Source: Lachnospiraceae bacterium
Lineage (GTDB): Bacteria > Bacillota > Clostridia > Lachnospirales > Lachnospiraceae
Length of the DNA stretch: 64,000 nucleotides
Reading direction: 5' to 3'
NCBI GenBank assembly: GCA_910575445.1
Contig: CAJTFW010000010.1
Location: forward strand, 84,828 to 148,827
Part shown: positions 43,190 to 50,788 of the stretch, piece after piece
How the letters are laid out: each line of letters starts with the position of its first letter
Position numbering within the stretch: position 1 is the stretch's first letter
Position numbers and translations under genes: made by a program
The notes under the pieces: generated by a model
The model's database searches: none
What the model saw: only the letters and a program-made list of their open reading frames with translations
Told to the model about the DNA's origin: nothing

Positions 43190-44343
43190 GCCCTGCATTC
43201 TCCTTCCCTGTCGTTTTCAGCGGGGGAGAGGGTCAGCTCAAAGGTGTAGACCGGCTTATCCTCCCCGCAGCATACCGCCATTCCAAAACGTGAGACAGCC
43301 TTCGGTATGTGGCATATATACTCTTCTCTGCAGGCGTCTGATAAAGGATATAACTTATATACGGATTTCGGACACCGGAAGCAGGAAATCCCCTGTGCAT
43401 CAAGGACTTGCGCCATTTTTCTGATGACTGTATCAATATCCGATTTTGAAACGCAGGATAATTCTTCTGAAACGCATACTTCATGCTCTGTGAGGGCAGA
43501 ATCTTCCTGCGGTTCTCTTTCATCCGGCAGAGTGATCTTGATCTTCAGGCTCATGGCAACCTCCTCTTTATCCACAAGGACATCTGATATCTGGAACATG
43601 GTGGAAAGATAGCTGCGCAGATAGATCACGCTGCCTGTCTTTCCCGGAAATGACATGAGAGAAATATAATCCATGTCAGCAAGTTTTTTCAGCACACGCC
43701 CGGTGGTGGCTTTGGAGATACCCCAGCGGACAGCCATCTCACTGTAAGCTACTAACGGGGAGCCGGTGCCATTGCGGAAGTAGGCAACCGGGCCAATCTC
43801 CGAACCCTGCACCTGGCTGTCATTGTAGACAGCAGACATCCACAGATCCAGCAGGATATCCATTTCGGAACAGCGGCCAGCGCTGACCAGTTCGGTTGCA
43901 ACAACAGCCGGCATAAAGAAAAAGCCCGTATCTTTCTGACAGGGGCAGTTGTAATCCAGTACCGTATTCTGTTTTTTCCAGTCACGGATCTTATATTTGA
44001 TTACCTTCCCACGGTCAAGGAAGAGATAGGAGATCAGGTGACGTTTCTGCAGCTCGTCCAGGATAGAGACTGCCTGGTACTGGAAACAGGTGCGGAACCA
44101 TGCAGACAGTTCCTTTACGGTACAGATCCACTCACCGGGATATACCGTATAGCCAATACCGTCTATGCGGAGATAAGAGGTGCGGAAGTTTGCATAGTTG
44201 CAGAGCACTGTATAATAAAAAAGGCCGGAGCCTCCATTTGTGCGGATGCTTCGGTCTGCCATTAAGTTCTGAATAAATTGCCGGTAGATCCGGCAGCGTG
44301 GATAATCCACGATCTGTTTGATTTCTAACTGGTATGATTGCAT
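43186..44343 (-). CDS. wHTH regulator or replication initiator of the ICE
   Basis: 385 residues. Residues about 30-125 ('RTNGGSGLFYYTVLCNYANFRTSYLRIDGIGYTVYPGEWICTVKELSAWFRTCFQYQAVSILDELQKRHLISYLF') look like a winged helix of the replication-initiator type, and a second MarR-like helix-turn-helix is near 200-240 ('YSEMAVRWGISKATTGRVLKKLADMDYI'). The C-terminal 110 residues are acidic and unknown. First gene of the right-end module, 90 bases from the putative att arms. Confidence 0.65.
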   Translation of the reverse strand: MQSYQLEIKQIVDYPRCRIYRQFIQNLMADRSIRTNGGSGLFYYTVLCNYANFRTSYLRIDGIGYTVYPGEWICTVKELSAWFRTCFQYQAVSILDELQKRHLISYLFLDRGKVIKYKIRDWKKQNTVLDYNCPCQKDTGFFFMPAVVATELVSAGRCSEMDILLDLWMSAVYNDSQVQGSEIGPVAYFRNGTGSPLVAYSEMAVRWGISKATTGRVLKKLADMDYISLMSFPGKTGSVIYLRSYLSTMFQISDVLVDKEEVAMSLKIKITLPDEREPQEDSALTEHEVCVSEELSCVSKSDIDTVIRKMAQVLDAQGISCFRCPKSVYKLYPLSDACREEYICHIPKAVSRFGMAVCCGEDKPVYTFELTLSPAENDREGECRA

Positions 44344-44433
44344 ATTTTTTCTCCTTTAAAATGGCAAAATAAGCAGGTAGGTTCGAAAATGCAAAGTGAA
44401 CGTAAAAATTTCACTTGTACCTTTATTGAAAAA

Positions 44434-44452
44434 CTGCTAATATTTTGCTAAT
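44434..44452 (+). other. Integrase arm-type repeats, left side
   Basis: CTGCTAAT (44434-44441) and TTGCTAAT (44445-44452), 11 bases apart and in the same orientation as the three copies right of the tRNA fragment. They lie in a 536-base gap (44344-44879) that has no gene. Confidence 0.5.
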
Positions 44453-44591
44453 ACGACTATGAAAATCATACCGCTTTGAGGTGGACGCAGGTGCTCTCAG
44501 GTGGAAATGAAAGGTTCAAAAGTGTTGATTTTACTGGACCTGGAGATACCACAAGGATTAAGCTAAATCTGCGTGGAAATAGCCCTTTTAA

Positions 44592-44636
44592 CTCCTAAGC
44601 GTGGGGTCGGAGGTTCAAGTCCTCTCTGGGACGCCA
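44592..44636 (+). other. 3' part of tRNA-Arg(CCU) gene, att site
   Basis: From the anticodon loop CTCCTAA (anticodon CCT) through GCGTG, a 5-base variable region, the T stem-loop GGAGG-TTCAAGT-CCTCT, the acceptor strand CTGGGAC, the discriminator G and CCA. The bases before 44592 do not pair as an anticodon stem, so the 5' half is missing. This is the usual form of an att site where an element has inserted into the 3' end of a tRNA gene. Confidence 0.75.
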
Positions 44637-44644
44637 GAAACAAC

Positions 44645-44682
44645 GCTGTAAGCCTTTGTTTTCAAGGGTTTACAGCTTTTTT
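44645..44682 (+). terminator. tRNA terminator
   Basis: GCTGTAAGCC pairs with GGTTTACAGC, followed by six T, nine bases after the CCA of the tRNA fragment. Confidence 0.75.
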
Positions 44683-44761
44683 GTTCAGCCGTAATCCTTA
44701 GACGAAACCATCTTCCTTTGGTTGGAGAGTAATTGAATGTTTATGAGTTGCAGTGTATATT

Positions 44762-44822
44762 TTGCTAATTGGAAACGAACAAAAATCTGCGCCTTGCTAA
44801 TAAAAACTGCCTCTTTGCTAAT
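44762..44822 (+). other. Integrase arm-type repeats, right side
   Basis: TTGCTAAT at 44762-44769, 44794-44801 and 44815-44822, spaced 32 and 21 bases (about three and two helix turns). A further CTGCTAAT lies at 46579-46586 beyond the excisionase gene. Confidence 0.5.
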
Positions 44823-44879
44823 TGGAGTGCGGAGCACTCTTGAGCAAGTAGCGAAGCGGATTGCGAATGTCCTTTGTTT

Positions 44880-46265
44880 TCAGACCGCTTTTTGGCCTGC
44901 AATTAGCGCAGCCAGTGTACTTGCAAGCTCCGGTGATTTTTGAAGCTGTTCGATCAATGCTGCAAGGTCTACGGTTTGTACCGGAGGCTGTTTCTGCGGA
45001 GGCGTTACCTTCCTCAAATCAGGATTCGCATAGAAGGCACTCTCAAATTTCTGCGCATTGATCTTGCGGTCCTCGTCGAGAATGTGAGCATAGACCTTTG
45101 TGATCATATCTATCTCTGCATGTCCTGTATCGCCCTGTGTGGCCTTCAGATCGCCGTGGTTGAGTTTCAGCTTGTAAGTCGTACTGGAATGTCTCAAAGA
45201 GTGAAAGACGACGTTAGGGAGCCCTGCCTTTTGTTTCAACAGTGAAAACTCTTTCTCGATAATCCGATTTTCGCAAGGTCTGCCATTTGGTAACGCAACC
45301 ACCAAGTCAAAATCCTGATACTCGTCACCGAGAAATCCCTTTAATTCTTCCTGCGACTTTTTCCATTCACGGAGGATATAGGCAACCGTTTTAGGCAGCC
45401 ATACCTTACGGACACTGGAATCTGTTTTCGGCTTTTTCAGAATCAGGCGGGTACTGGTATTCGGCATGAGCGGGGTAAAAATATAATAAATATCTTTTTG
45501 CCCCAACATTTCAATAGCCTGCTTGGAGGCCCTTGTCAGCTCTGCCTCTATGTAAATATAAGCATTGTCCGCCGTAATATTTTCATCCTCAATGTGAACA
45601 TTTTTCCAGGTCAGTCCAAGAATCTCTCCCATACGCAGAGAACACGCAAAAGCAAGCTTCATGGCGATATACAGCTTACTGTCCGTACACTGATCCAGCG
45701 CCAGACGAATTGTTTCCGCATCCCAGATGTCCCGCTTTTTGTACTCGGTCTTTGGAAGCACCGCATTATCAAAAGGGTTTTTCCCGATCAGTTCCCATCT
45801 TACCGCCTGCTTGAAAGCACAGCGGAGCAGCTTGATAATCTTTTCAATGGTCTGGTTGGTAACAAATTCCGTCCGGGCTTTCCGGTTCTTTCTGGAAACA
45901 GAAGGCGTCTTTTGAAGGGTCTGAATATACTTGTCCACCACGCGGGGCGTAATGTCCTGAACCTCCATGTCTCCGATGATCGGATTGATATAGTTGGCAA
46001 TCAGGGCTGTTTGGCCGTCATACATAGACACGCCCCATTTTTTCTCTCCGTAGGTGGAAACAAAGTCATACAGAAAATCCGATACCTTTTGATTGTTCGG
46101 AGAAAGAAATGTGCCATTGTTCTGCTGGTTCTCAACTTCTGCTTTCCGTTTCAGAGCTTCTTTATGGGTATGCCAAGTTTCCCATTTCTGTTTCGTTTCT
46201 CCATTTTCATCAACATAGTTGTAAACAACGGAATAAGATTTTTTACGTTTGATAATAGATGCCAT
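44880..46265 (-). CDS. int: Tyrosine site-specific integrase
   Basis: 461 residues. N-terminal arm-binding region (MASIIKRKKSYSVVYNYVDENG), a SAM-like core-binding domain, and a catalytic domain with Arg in 'CSLRMGEILGLTWKNV', 'FHSLRHSSTTY' (H-x-x-R), 'GDTGHAEIDMITKVYAHI' (His and nucleophile Tyr). The last 40 residues are Pro/Gln/Leu-rich. GAAAGGA precedes the start. Its 3' end faces the tRNA-Arg fragment 240 bases away, so it belongs to the element extending to the right. Confidence 0.93.
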   Translation of the reverse strand: MASIIKRKKSYSVVYNYVDENGETKQKWETWHTHKEALKRKAEVENQQNNGTFLSPNNQKVSDFLYDFVSTYGEKKWGVSMYDGQTALIANYINPIIGDMEVQDITPRVVDKYIQTLQKTPSVSRKNRKARTEFVTNQTIEKIIKLLRCAFKQAVRWELIGKNPFDNAVLPKTEYKKRDIWDAETIRLALDQCTDSKLYIAMKLAFACSLRMGEILGLTWKNVHIEDENITADNAYIYIEAELTRASKQAIEMLGQKDIYYIFTPLMPNTSTRLILKKPKTDSSVRKVWLPKTVAYILREWKKSQEELKGFLGDEYQDFDLVVALPNGRPCENRIIEKEFSLLKQKAGLPNVVFHSLRHSSTTYKLKLNHGDLKATQGDTGHAEIDMITKVYAHILDEDRKINAQKFESAFYANPDLRKVTPPQKQPPVQTVDLAALIEQLQKSPELASTLAALIAGQKAV

Positions 46266-46285
46266 ATTCGATCTTCCTTTCTAAG

Positions 46286-46492
46286 TTAGAACGTCTGTGC
46301 GTCTAACCATTCGTCAAATGATTTTTTGGAAACTCGTATGGCATTACCAACCCGTACAATTTTGAAATGACCCTCTTTTACCAGACTATAAGCAGAAGTG
46401 CGGCCAATATTCAGTATGGCAGCAATATCCTCCACTTTGTAAGTCCTCTGTTCGGGAACATTTCTTTGCACACTGTTTGTTGTCTGGCTCAT
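46286..46492 (-). CDS. xis: Excisionase / MerR-like HTH_17 protein
   Basis: 68 residues from MSQTTNSVQRN; AAAGGAGG is 4 bases before the ATG at 46492. The segment 'YKVEDIAAILNIGRTSAYSLVKEGHFKIVRVGNAIRVSKKSFDEWLD' is a textbook helix-turn-helix of the excisionase family. It lies 20 bases upstream of int and should steer the integrase towards excision. Confidence 0.88.
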   Translation of the reverse strand: MSQTTNSVQRNVPEQRTYKVEDIAAILNIGRTSAYSLVKEGHFKIVRVGNAIRVSKKSFDEWLDAQTF

Positions 46493-46611
46493 TTTCCCTC
46501 CTTTCTGCATCCGACAAAGACAGTGTGCGGGATATGACTTCCTACCATTATTCTACCGCGCCGCCTGCCATTTGTCTGCTGCTAATTGAAAAATTTACGA
46601 TTTATCCATAG

Positions 46612-46773
46612 TTTGATTTTGTATCGGCACAGAATAAGGACTTTTATCAAGAGGAACAGCAGCGATTAGCAGAGGAACATTTACAGGAAGCCGCTGATAT
46701 TGGACGAACAAGCGGTATATCGTTGAAAAAACTGATTGAGCTTTTATCGCTTTTTTATCAAGAGGAGGAGTGA
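46612..46773 (+). pseudogene. C-terminal fragment of a GntR-family regulator
   Basis: An open frame of 53 codons without a start, directly preceded by an in-frame TAG. It reads FDFVSAQNKDFYQEEQQ and ends 'SGISLKKLIELLSLFYQEEE', the C-terminal end of short YtrA/YhcF-type GntR repressors that commonly precede ABC exporters. The DNA-binding part is missing, so the ABC transporter may have lost its repressor when the integrase module joined here. Confidence 0.7.
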
Positions 46774-46775
46774 CT

Positions 46776-47636
46776 ATGGACGCTATTTTACAGGTTGAAA
46801 ATCTGACAAAACAGTACGCCGGTTTTATGTTAGACCATGTTTCGTTCTCTGTTCCCAAAGGAACTATCATGGGGCTTATTGGCGAAAATGGAGCCGGAAA
46901 AAGTACAACGATCAATGCAATTCTTGACCTTATCCATAAAGACGATGGTACAGTTACTTTTTGGGGACAGGAATTATCCTCATCAAGTCAGCTTAAAGAG
47001 GATATAGGTGTTGTTTTCGACGGCATCAATTTTTATGACACTTTGACTCCTGCCAAAGTCGGAAAAATCTCAAGTGCCGCCTATAAACAGTGGGACGAAT
47101 ATTTATATCAGGATTTTCTGAATCGCTTTCAGCTTCCATCAGATAAAGAGATTAAAACACTCTCCAAAGGAATGAAAATGAAATTGTGTATAGCCGTTGC
47201 GCTTTCCCATAAGCCAAAGCTGCTGATTTTAGATGAAGCTACCAGCGGTCTTGACCCTGTGATGCGGGATGATATTCTTGACATATTTCTTGATTTTGTG
47301 CAGGACGAAAACCACTCCATTTTGATGTCGTCCCATATCACAACCGATTTAGAGAAGGTTGCAGATTACATTACTTTTATCCATCAGGGTAAAGTGCTTT
47401 TTTGTAAAACAAAAGACGAACTTCGTTACCACTATGGTATTATCCGTTGTGGAGCTGCAATGTTCGATCAGCTCGATAAAGATGAGATTTTGGCATACCG
47501 AAAAGATGATTACCAATGGAATGTGCTTGTAGCAGATAAAGGAAAAGCCAGAAGAAAATATAAAAATGCAGTAGTGGACGACGCAACAATCGACGATATT
47601 CTGCTGCTGTATGTGAAAGGAGAGCAAGCCAGATGA
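46776..47636 (+). CDS. ABC transporter ATP-binding protein
   Basis: 286 residues from the ATG at 46776, with GAGGAGG just upstream. Walker A GENGAGKST near 37-45, signature 'LSKGMKMKLCIAVAL' near 134-148 (degenerate at LSGGQ), Walker B 'LLILDEATSGLDP' near 153-165, His switch 'MSSHITTDLE'. Resembles the YtrB/BcrA branch of ABC-2 exporters, often linked to resistance against cell-wall-active peptides. Its stop overlaps the permease start by ATGA. Confidence 0.9.
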   Translation: MDAILQVENLTKQYAGFMLDHVSFSVPKGTIMGLIGENGAGKSTTINAILDLIHKDDGTVTFWGQELSSSSQLKEDIGVVFDGINFYDTLTPAKVGKISSAAYKQWDEYLYQDFLNRFQLPSDKEIKTLSKGMKMKLCIAVALSHKPKLLILDEATSGLDPVMRDDILDIFLDFVQDENHSILMSSHITTDLEKVADYITFIHQGKVLFCKTKDELRYHYGIIRCGAAMFDQLDKDEILAYRKDDYQWNVLVADKGKARRKYKNAVVDDATIDDILLLYVKGEQAR

Positions 47637-48280
47637 AAAGCCTTATTTTGAAAGATTTATTCAATATCGGCCACAATGCGAAATCCATGCTGTTCATTCT
47701 CGTAGTTTTTGCCGTTGCGCTTATCCCATTTTCCGACGTAGAGGGATATATATTTGTATGTGCAATTTTGTGCAGCATGATGATCGTAACAACCTTTTCT
47801 TTTGATGACAATTCCAAATGGACGCGATATGCCATGATAATGCCTGTTTCAAAGAAGGAGTTAGTGGTCGGGAAATTTGTTGTATTAGCAATCTTTTGTG
47901 CTGTCGGCAGCCTGTTTGGTCTGGTGATTGGTTCCATCAGTGGATTTGCTATGAGAAAAATCACTTTTGACTTCGCGGAAATTGGAGAGCTGTTATTTTT
48001 GGCTTTGGCAGCATGGGTGATCTCCCTGATCTTTGGAAGTATGTCAATCCCTCTTGTGTTCAAATTCGGAGCCGAAAAAGGCCGTGTGCTGCTGTTAGTA
48101 TCATTCCTCATTCCGGCAGGGATTTGTTTTGGGATATACCAGCTTCTTACCATACTGGGAGTTGAATTGACAGACCAGCTTGTGTTTATCCTTCTGTGCT
48201 GTTCTCCGCTCCTCGCATTGGCGTGGTGCTATGTAATGTACCAAATCAGTTATCATATCTTTTCAAGACAGGAACTTTGA
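47633..48280 (+). CDS. ABC-2 type permease
   Basis: 215 residues with six predicted membrane helices (for example 'MLFILVVFAVALIPF', 'FICAILCSMMIV'-like, 'FVVLAIFCAVGSLFGLVIGSISGF', 'LFLALAAWVISLIFG', 'VLLLVSFLIPAGICFG', 'LVFILLCCSPLLALAW'). Partner of the upstream ATPase. The motif 'MIMPVSKKELVVGKF' is typical of ABC-2 permeases. Confidence 0.85.
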   Translation: MKSLILKDLFNIGHNAKSMLFILVVFAVALIPFSDVEGYIFVCAILCSMMIVTTFSFDDNSKWTRYAMIMPVSKKELVVGKFVVLAIFCAVGSLFGLVIGSISGFAMRKITFDFAEIGELLFLALAAWVISLIFGSMSIPLVFKFGAEKGRVLLLVSFLIPAGICFGIYQLLTILGVELTDQLVFILLCCSPLLALAWCYVMYQISYHIFSRQEL

Positions 48281-48307
48281 TTTTAACCTATACAGGAGGC
48301 ATTTTTT

Positions 48308-48475
48308 ATGGAAAGCAAGAGATTTGAAATTACAGAAACCGAGGGAAGCGTTAAGGGCTTTTATGTGGTAGTAGATAAAGAAACCGGTGTTAATTACCTT
48401 GTCGCAAAGTTTGGAACGGGCGGGGGTATTTGCCCATTAGTTGGCAAAGACGGAAAGCCACTCGTGACAAAATAA
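48308..48475 (+). CDS. DUF6440 family small protein
   Basis: 55 residues: MESKRFEITETEGSVKGFYV followed by VVDKETGVNYLVAKFGTGGG and ending ICPLVGKDGKPLVTK. The 'VDKETGVNYL...GGxxPLxxxxGKP' pattern matches DUF6440. AGGAGG is 8 bases before the ATG. Third gene of the ABC operon, just before its terminator. Function unknown. Confidence 0.8.
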   Translation: MESKRFEITETEGSVKGFYVVVDKETGVNYLVAKFGTGGGICPLVGKDGKPLVTK

Positions 48476-48486
48476 AGTAATCGAAA

Positions 48487-48521
48487 CGAAAAGCGGAGAG
48501 AAAATCACTCTCCGCTTTTCG
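48487..48521. terminator. Bidirectional terminator after the ABC operon
   Basis: CGAAAAGCGGAGAG and CTCTCCGCTTTTCG form a perfect 14-bp stem with a 7-base loop, with A-rich 5' and T-rich 3' sides. Confidence 0.88.
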
Positions 48522-48562
48522 CTTGGAAATGACGAATATCATCAGTATACCAGTTCAGTTAG

Positions 48563-48688
48563 TCATGAAATGCAAAAATTGAAATATGTATCAGGGTACG
48601 GTTCATCTGCCAGGACATAATGCCACCACTCGTTACAGTAGACTTCAAATCCGCTGCTTTCCATGATATGCCTTAGAACATCCCGGTT
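48563..48688 (-). pseudogene. vanX: C-terminal remnant of vanX (D-Ala-D-Ala dipeptidase)
   Basis: A 41-residue frame ending in TGA: 'NRDVLRHIMESSGFEVYCNEWWHYVLADEPYPDTYF'-like. It matches the end of VanX (NRRRLRSIMENSGFE, EWWHYVLRDEPYP, YFDF). The zinc-ligand His of EWWH is present but the other four-fifths of the enzyme is gone. It is joined out of frame to a vanR start at its 5' side. Non-functional relic of a glycopeptide-resistance cluster. Confidence 0.75.
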
Positions 48689-48810
48689 CCTTTTAACGCA
48701 TCCGTGCCATTATAAAATTTATAAACGGTATATCCATCGTTTTTCAGATAGACTTCCACTAAATCAGCCAACTCTTTTTCGTCATCACCCACTAAAATTT
48801 TTTCATTCAT
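48673..48810 (-). pseudogene. vanR: N-terminal remnant of a VanR-type response regulator
   Basis: 45 codons: MNEKILVGDDEKELADLVEV, then YLKNDGYTVYKFYNGTDALK, then junk to a stop. It is the first ~40 residues of an OmpR/VanR receiver (DDE acidic pocket present). GGAG remains 7 bases before the ATG. The sequence passes directly into the vanX remnant, which shows a deletion between vanR and vanX. A Gly replaces the Val usual before DDE. Confidence 0.75.
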
Positions 48811-49015
48811 TGCATTACTCCTTACTGCTTCGATCAATCTATCTTTATTATGCGCAAAAATGCTATCAAATTATCAGCCGATGGTAGCATAATTACAGAT
48901 AATCGGCAAGGGAGCTTACTTCTAATCTTGACGATTACCTACATTAAGCGAAGCAGATAGCTACGGCAGCCACACCTTAAACACATTCAACTGCCGTCTG
49001 ATTTCATAGTTTAAA

Positions 49016-49459
49016 TTACGGCACTTCAAATTTATAACCAACGCCGACAACGCTTTTGATGTAGTCCGGGAAATCCTGCGTAACTTTCAACTTCTTCCGC
49101 AGATTGCTCACATGGTTGTTGACTGCTTTACGAGAGTAGTAGGAAGAATCCTCATTCCAGATCAATTCCATAATCACCTCATAAGTAAATACCCGTTTCG
49201 GGTGAGTGATTAACAAAGCAAGAATGTCAAATTCTTTAGCGGTTAATTCAATTACCTGCTCGCTAATGCATACAAGCCGTTGTTCCTGGCAGAAATATAA
49301 ATCGCCCACTTGAATCTCTGTAAACGGTTCATCAATAGTTGTTTGCACTTTATAAGTTTCGGAAATGACGCATGGGCTGTCGGCCAGATTATCTTGTTGT
49401 TTTTGGGAATTGAAAAGATAGCTTAACAATTCCTGACGCTGATGGGCGCTTAACAGCAT
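49016..49459 (-). CDS. Orphan OmpR-type winged-helix protein, copy 1
   Basis: 147 residues with no receiver domain. The C-terminal 95 residues are a trans_reg_C winged helix ('ELTAKEFDILALLITHPKRVFTYEVIMELIW...NNHVSNLRKKLKV...VGVGYKF'). The ATG at 49459 has a poor RBS. The frame runs open upstream (GKLAVFDISEPGGIIAEKLL) without a start, and a good RBS at about 49533 leads only to M-G-N-stop, which suggests decay of the 5' end. A ~94% identical copy is at 54355-54798. Confidence 0.6.
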   Translation of the reverse strand: MLLSAHQRQELLSYLFNSQKQQDNLADSPCVISETYKVQTTIDEPFTEIQVGDLYFCQEQRLVCISEQVIELTAKEFDILALLITHPKRVFTYEVIMELIWNEDSSYYSRKAVNNHVSNLRKKLKVTQDFPDYIKSVVGVGYKFEVP

Positions 49460-49555
49460 GAGCAGCTTTTCTGCAATTATACCGCCCGGTTCAGATATAT
49501 CAAATACAGCTAATTTCCCATGTAATCACCCCCTCTGTCAGTATGGGTATTTGTG
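49016..49555 (-). repeat. Direct repeat copy 1 (about 540 bp)
   Basis: Covers the orphan winged-helix gene and its upstream region to GTATGGGTATTTGT. The partner at 54355-54895 has the same orientation and differs at scattered bases. The pair brackets the TetR/phosphotransferase/MFS operon. Confidence 0.8.
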
Positions 49556-49633
49556 CTTTCATTTCGACTGTATACTAAAAGTTTTCCGTTTCTAAAACAA
49601 GTATAACAAACCCCGATTCATTAAAATGTTAGC

Positions 49634-50788
49634 TCACCGCACAGTCTTTTTCCAGATAAAACATATAATTGTTCCAATTAGCGCTATCGCTCCCATGGTG
49701 ATATTAGGCAATTCAATACTACGCTCATACAGATACCCAGCCAGCAGAGGGGCAATGACTTTACTAAGATTTCCGGCGGTGCTGGCAAAGCCCATGAGTA
49801 TTCCTTTGCGCTGATTGGCCTCCTTGGAAAGGCTTGCGTTTAGCGTGGGTACTGTTAAGGCGGAAGATACTGCAAATAGACCGAAAATAACAAGTACACT
49901 GATAAATCCAGAGGTTAATACCATAGCAAAGGCAACCATTGCTTTACAAAATATGCCTATCAGTATTAGTAGCTTATCGCCCATTTTATTTTCCAAAGGG
50001 CCGGTAAAAAAAACCTGTACTACAATTAAAACACCTGCTACCACCATCCAAACAACACCAACTTGCCCGGTGGTAAATCCAAACTTGTCAACGACATACA
50101 GCCCCGTAATCCCCTGCAAACCGGTTTGACAGAAGTTTACGATAAAAATAAGGATCAGAATAACTCCTGCGGGGCCAAGCAGCATGCTTTTCAGGGCTAA
50201 AAAATCAAAAGAATCTTTTTTGTGCGGATAACCTGACTTCTCTATGGACTCTGGCAAAACTGTTACTATGAGTAGAAATGCAATAAATGAAATTCCGGCT
50301 CCTGTAAAGAATGGAAGTGCAAGTGAATAGCCAGCCAGAATACCGCCAAACAACGGTCCTAACATGACACCTATACTCATTGCAGCCCCAAGCTGGCCCA
50401 TATTCTTGCTTCGTTCGTCCTCTGTGCTGGAATCACCCACATAGGCCAGGGACGCAACTGACGTAGCAGATGACAAAACACCAGATAAAGCACGGGCGAT
50501 AAACAGTGTCCAAAAAGAGGAGGCCAAGCCAAACAGCAATAAACTAATTGTATAGCCTAACATGCCAATGCTGATAATCGGCTTTCTGCCGATTCGGTCG
50601 GACAGCACTCCCCAAAACGGGGCGCACAATGTTTGCGTCAGCGCATATATGGCCGTGAGCCAGCCAAGTTCTTTGCCACCCGCTCCGAGATTTTTCATGT
50701 AAAACGGCATAACCGGAATAATAAGGCTATATCCTAACGCAATTACAAAAGTTGCAAGTTTCAAGGCAAAAATAGGCGTTTTATTCAT
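49634..50788 (-). CDS. MFS multidrug efflux transporter
   Basis: 384 residues with 12 membrane helices. MFS motif A is seen in the loop 'GVLSDRIGRKPII' (about 60-72), and motif C-like 'LGPLFGGILAGY' in helix 5, as in DHA1 drug/H+ antiporters. The ATG overlaps the end of the phosphotransferase-like gene by 8 bases; third gene of the TetR-controlled operon. Substrate unknown, presumably the compound sensed by TetR. Confidence 0.88.
   Translation of the reverse strand: MNKTPIFALKLATFVIALGYSLIIPVMPFYMKNLGAGGKELGWLTAIYALTQTLCAPFWGVLSDRIGRKPIISIGMLGYTISLLLFGLASSFWTLFIARALSGVLSSATSVASLAYVGDSSTEDERSKNMGQLGAAMSIGVMLGPLFGGILAGYSLALPFFTGAGISFIAFLLIVTVLPESIEKSGYPHKKDSFDFLALKSMLLGPAGVILILIFIVNFCQTGLQGITGLYVVDKFGFTTGQVGVVWMVVAGVLIVVQVFFTGPLENKMGDKLLILIGIFCKAMVAFAMVLTSGFISVLVIFGLFAVSSALTVPTLNASLSKEANQRKGILMGFASTAGNLSKVIAPLLAGYLYERSIELPNITMGAIALIGTIICFIWKKTVR

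Noticed and set aside
44592..44636. Complete tRNA gene
   Set aside because: Only the part from the anticodon loop to CCA is present; the upstream bases do not form the D arm, anticodon stem or 5' acceptor strand.
48563..48810. Functional glycopeptide resistance
   Set aside because: Only about 40 residues each of VanX and VanR remain and no vanH, vanA/B-type ligase or vanS is present in the window.
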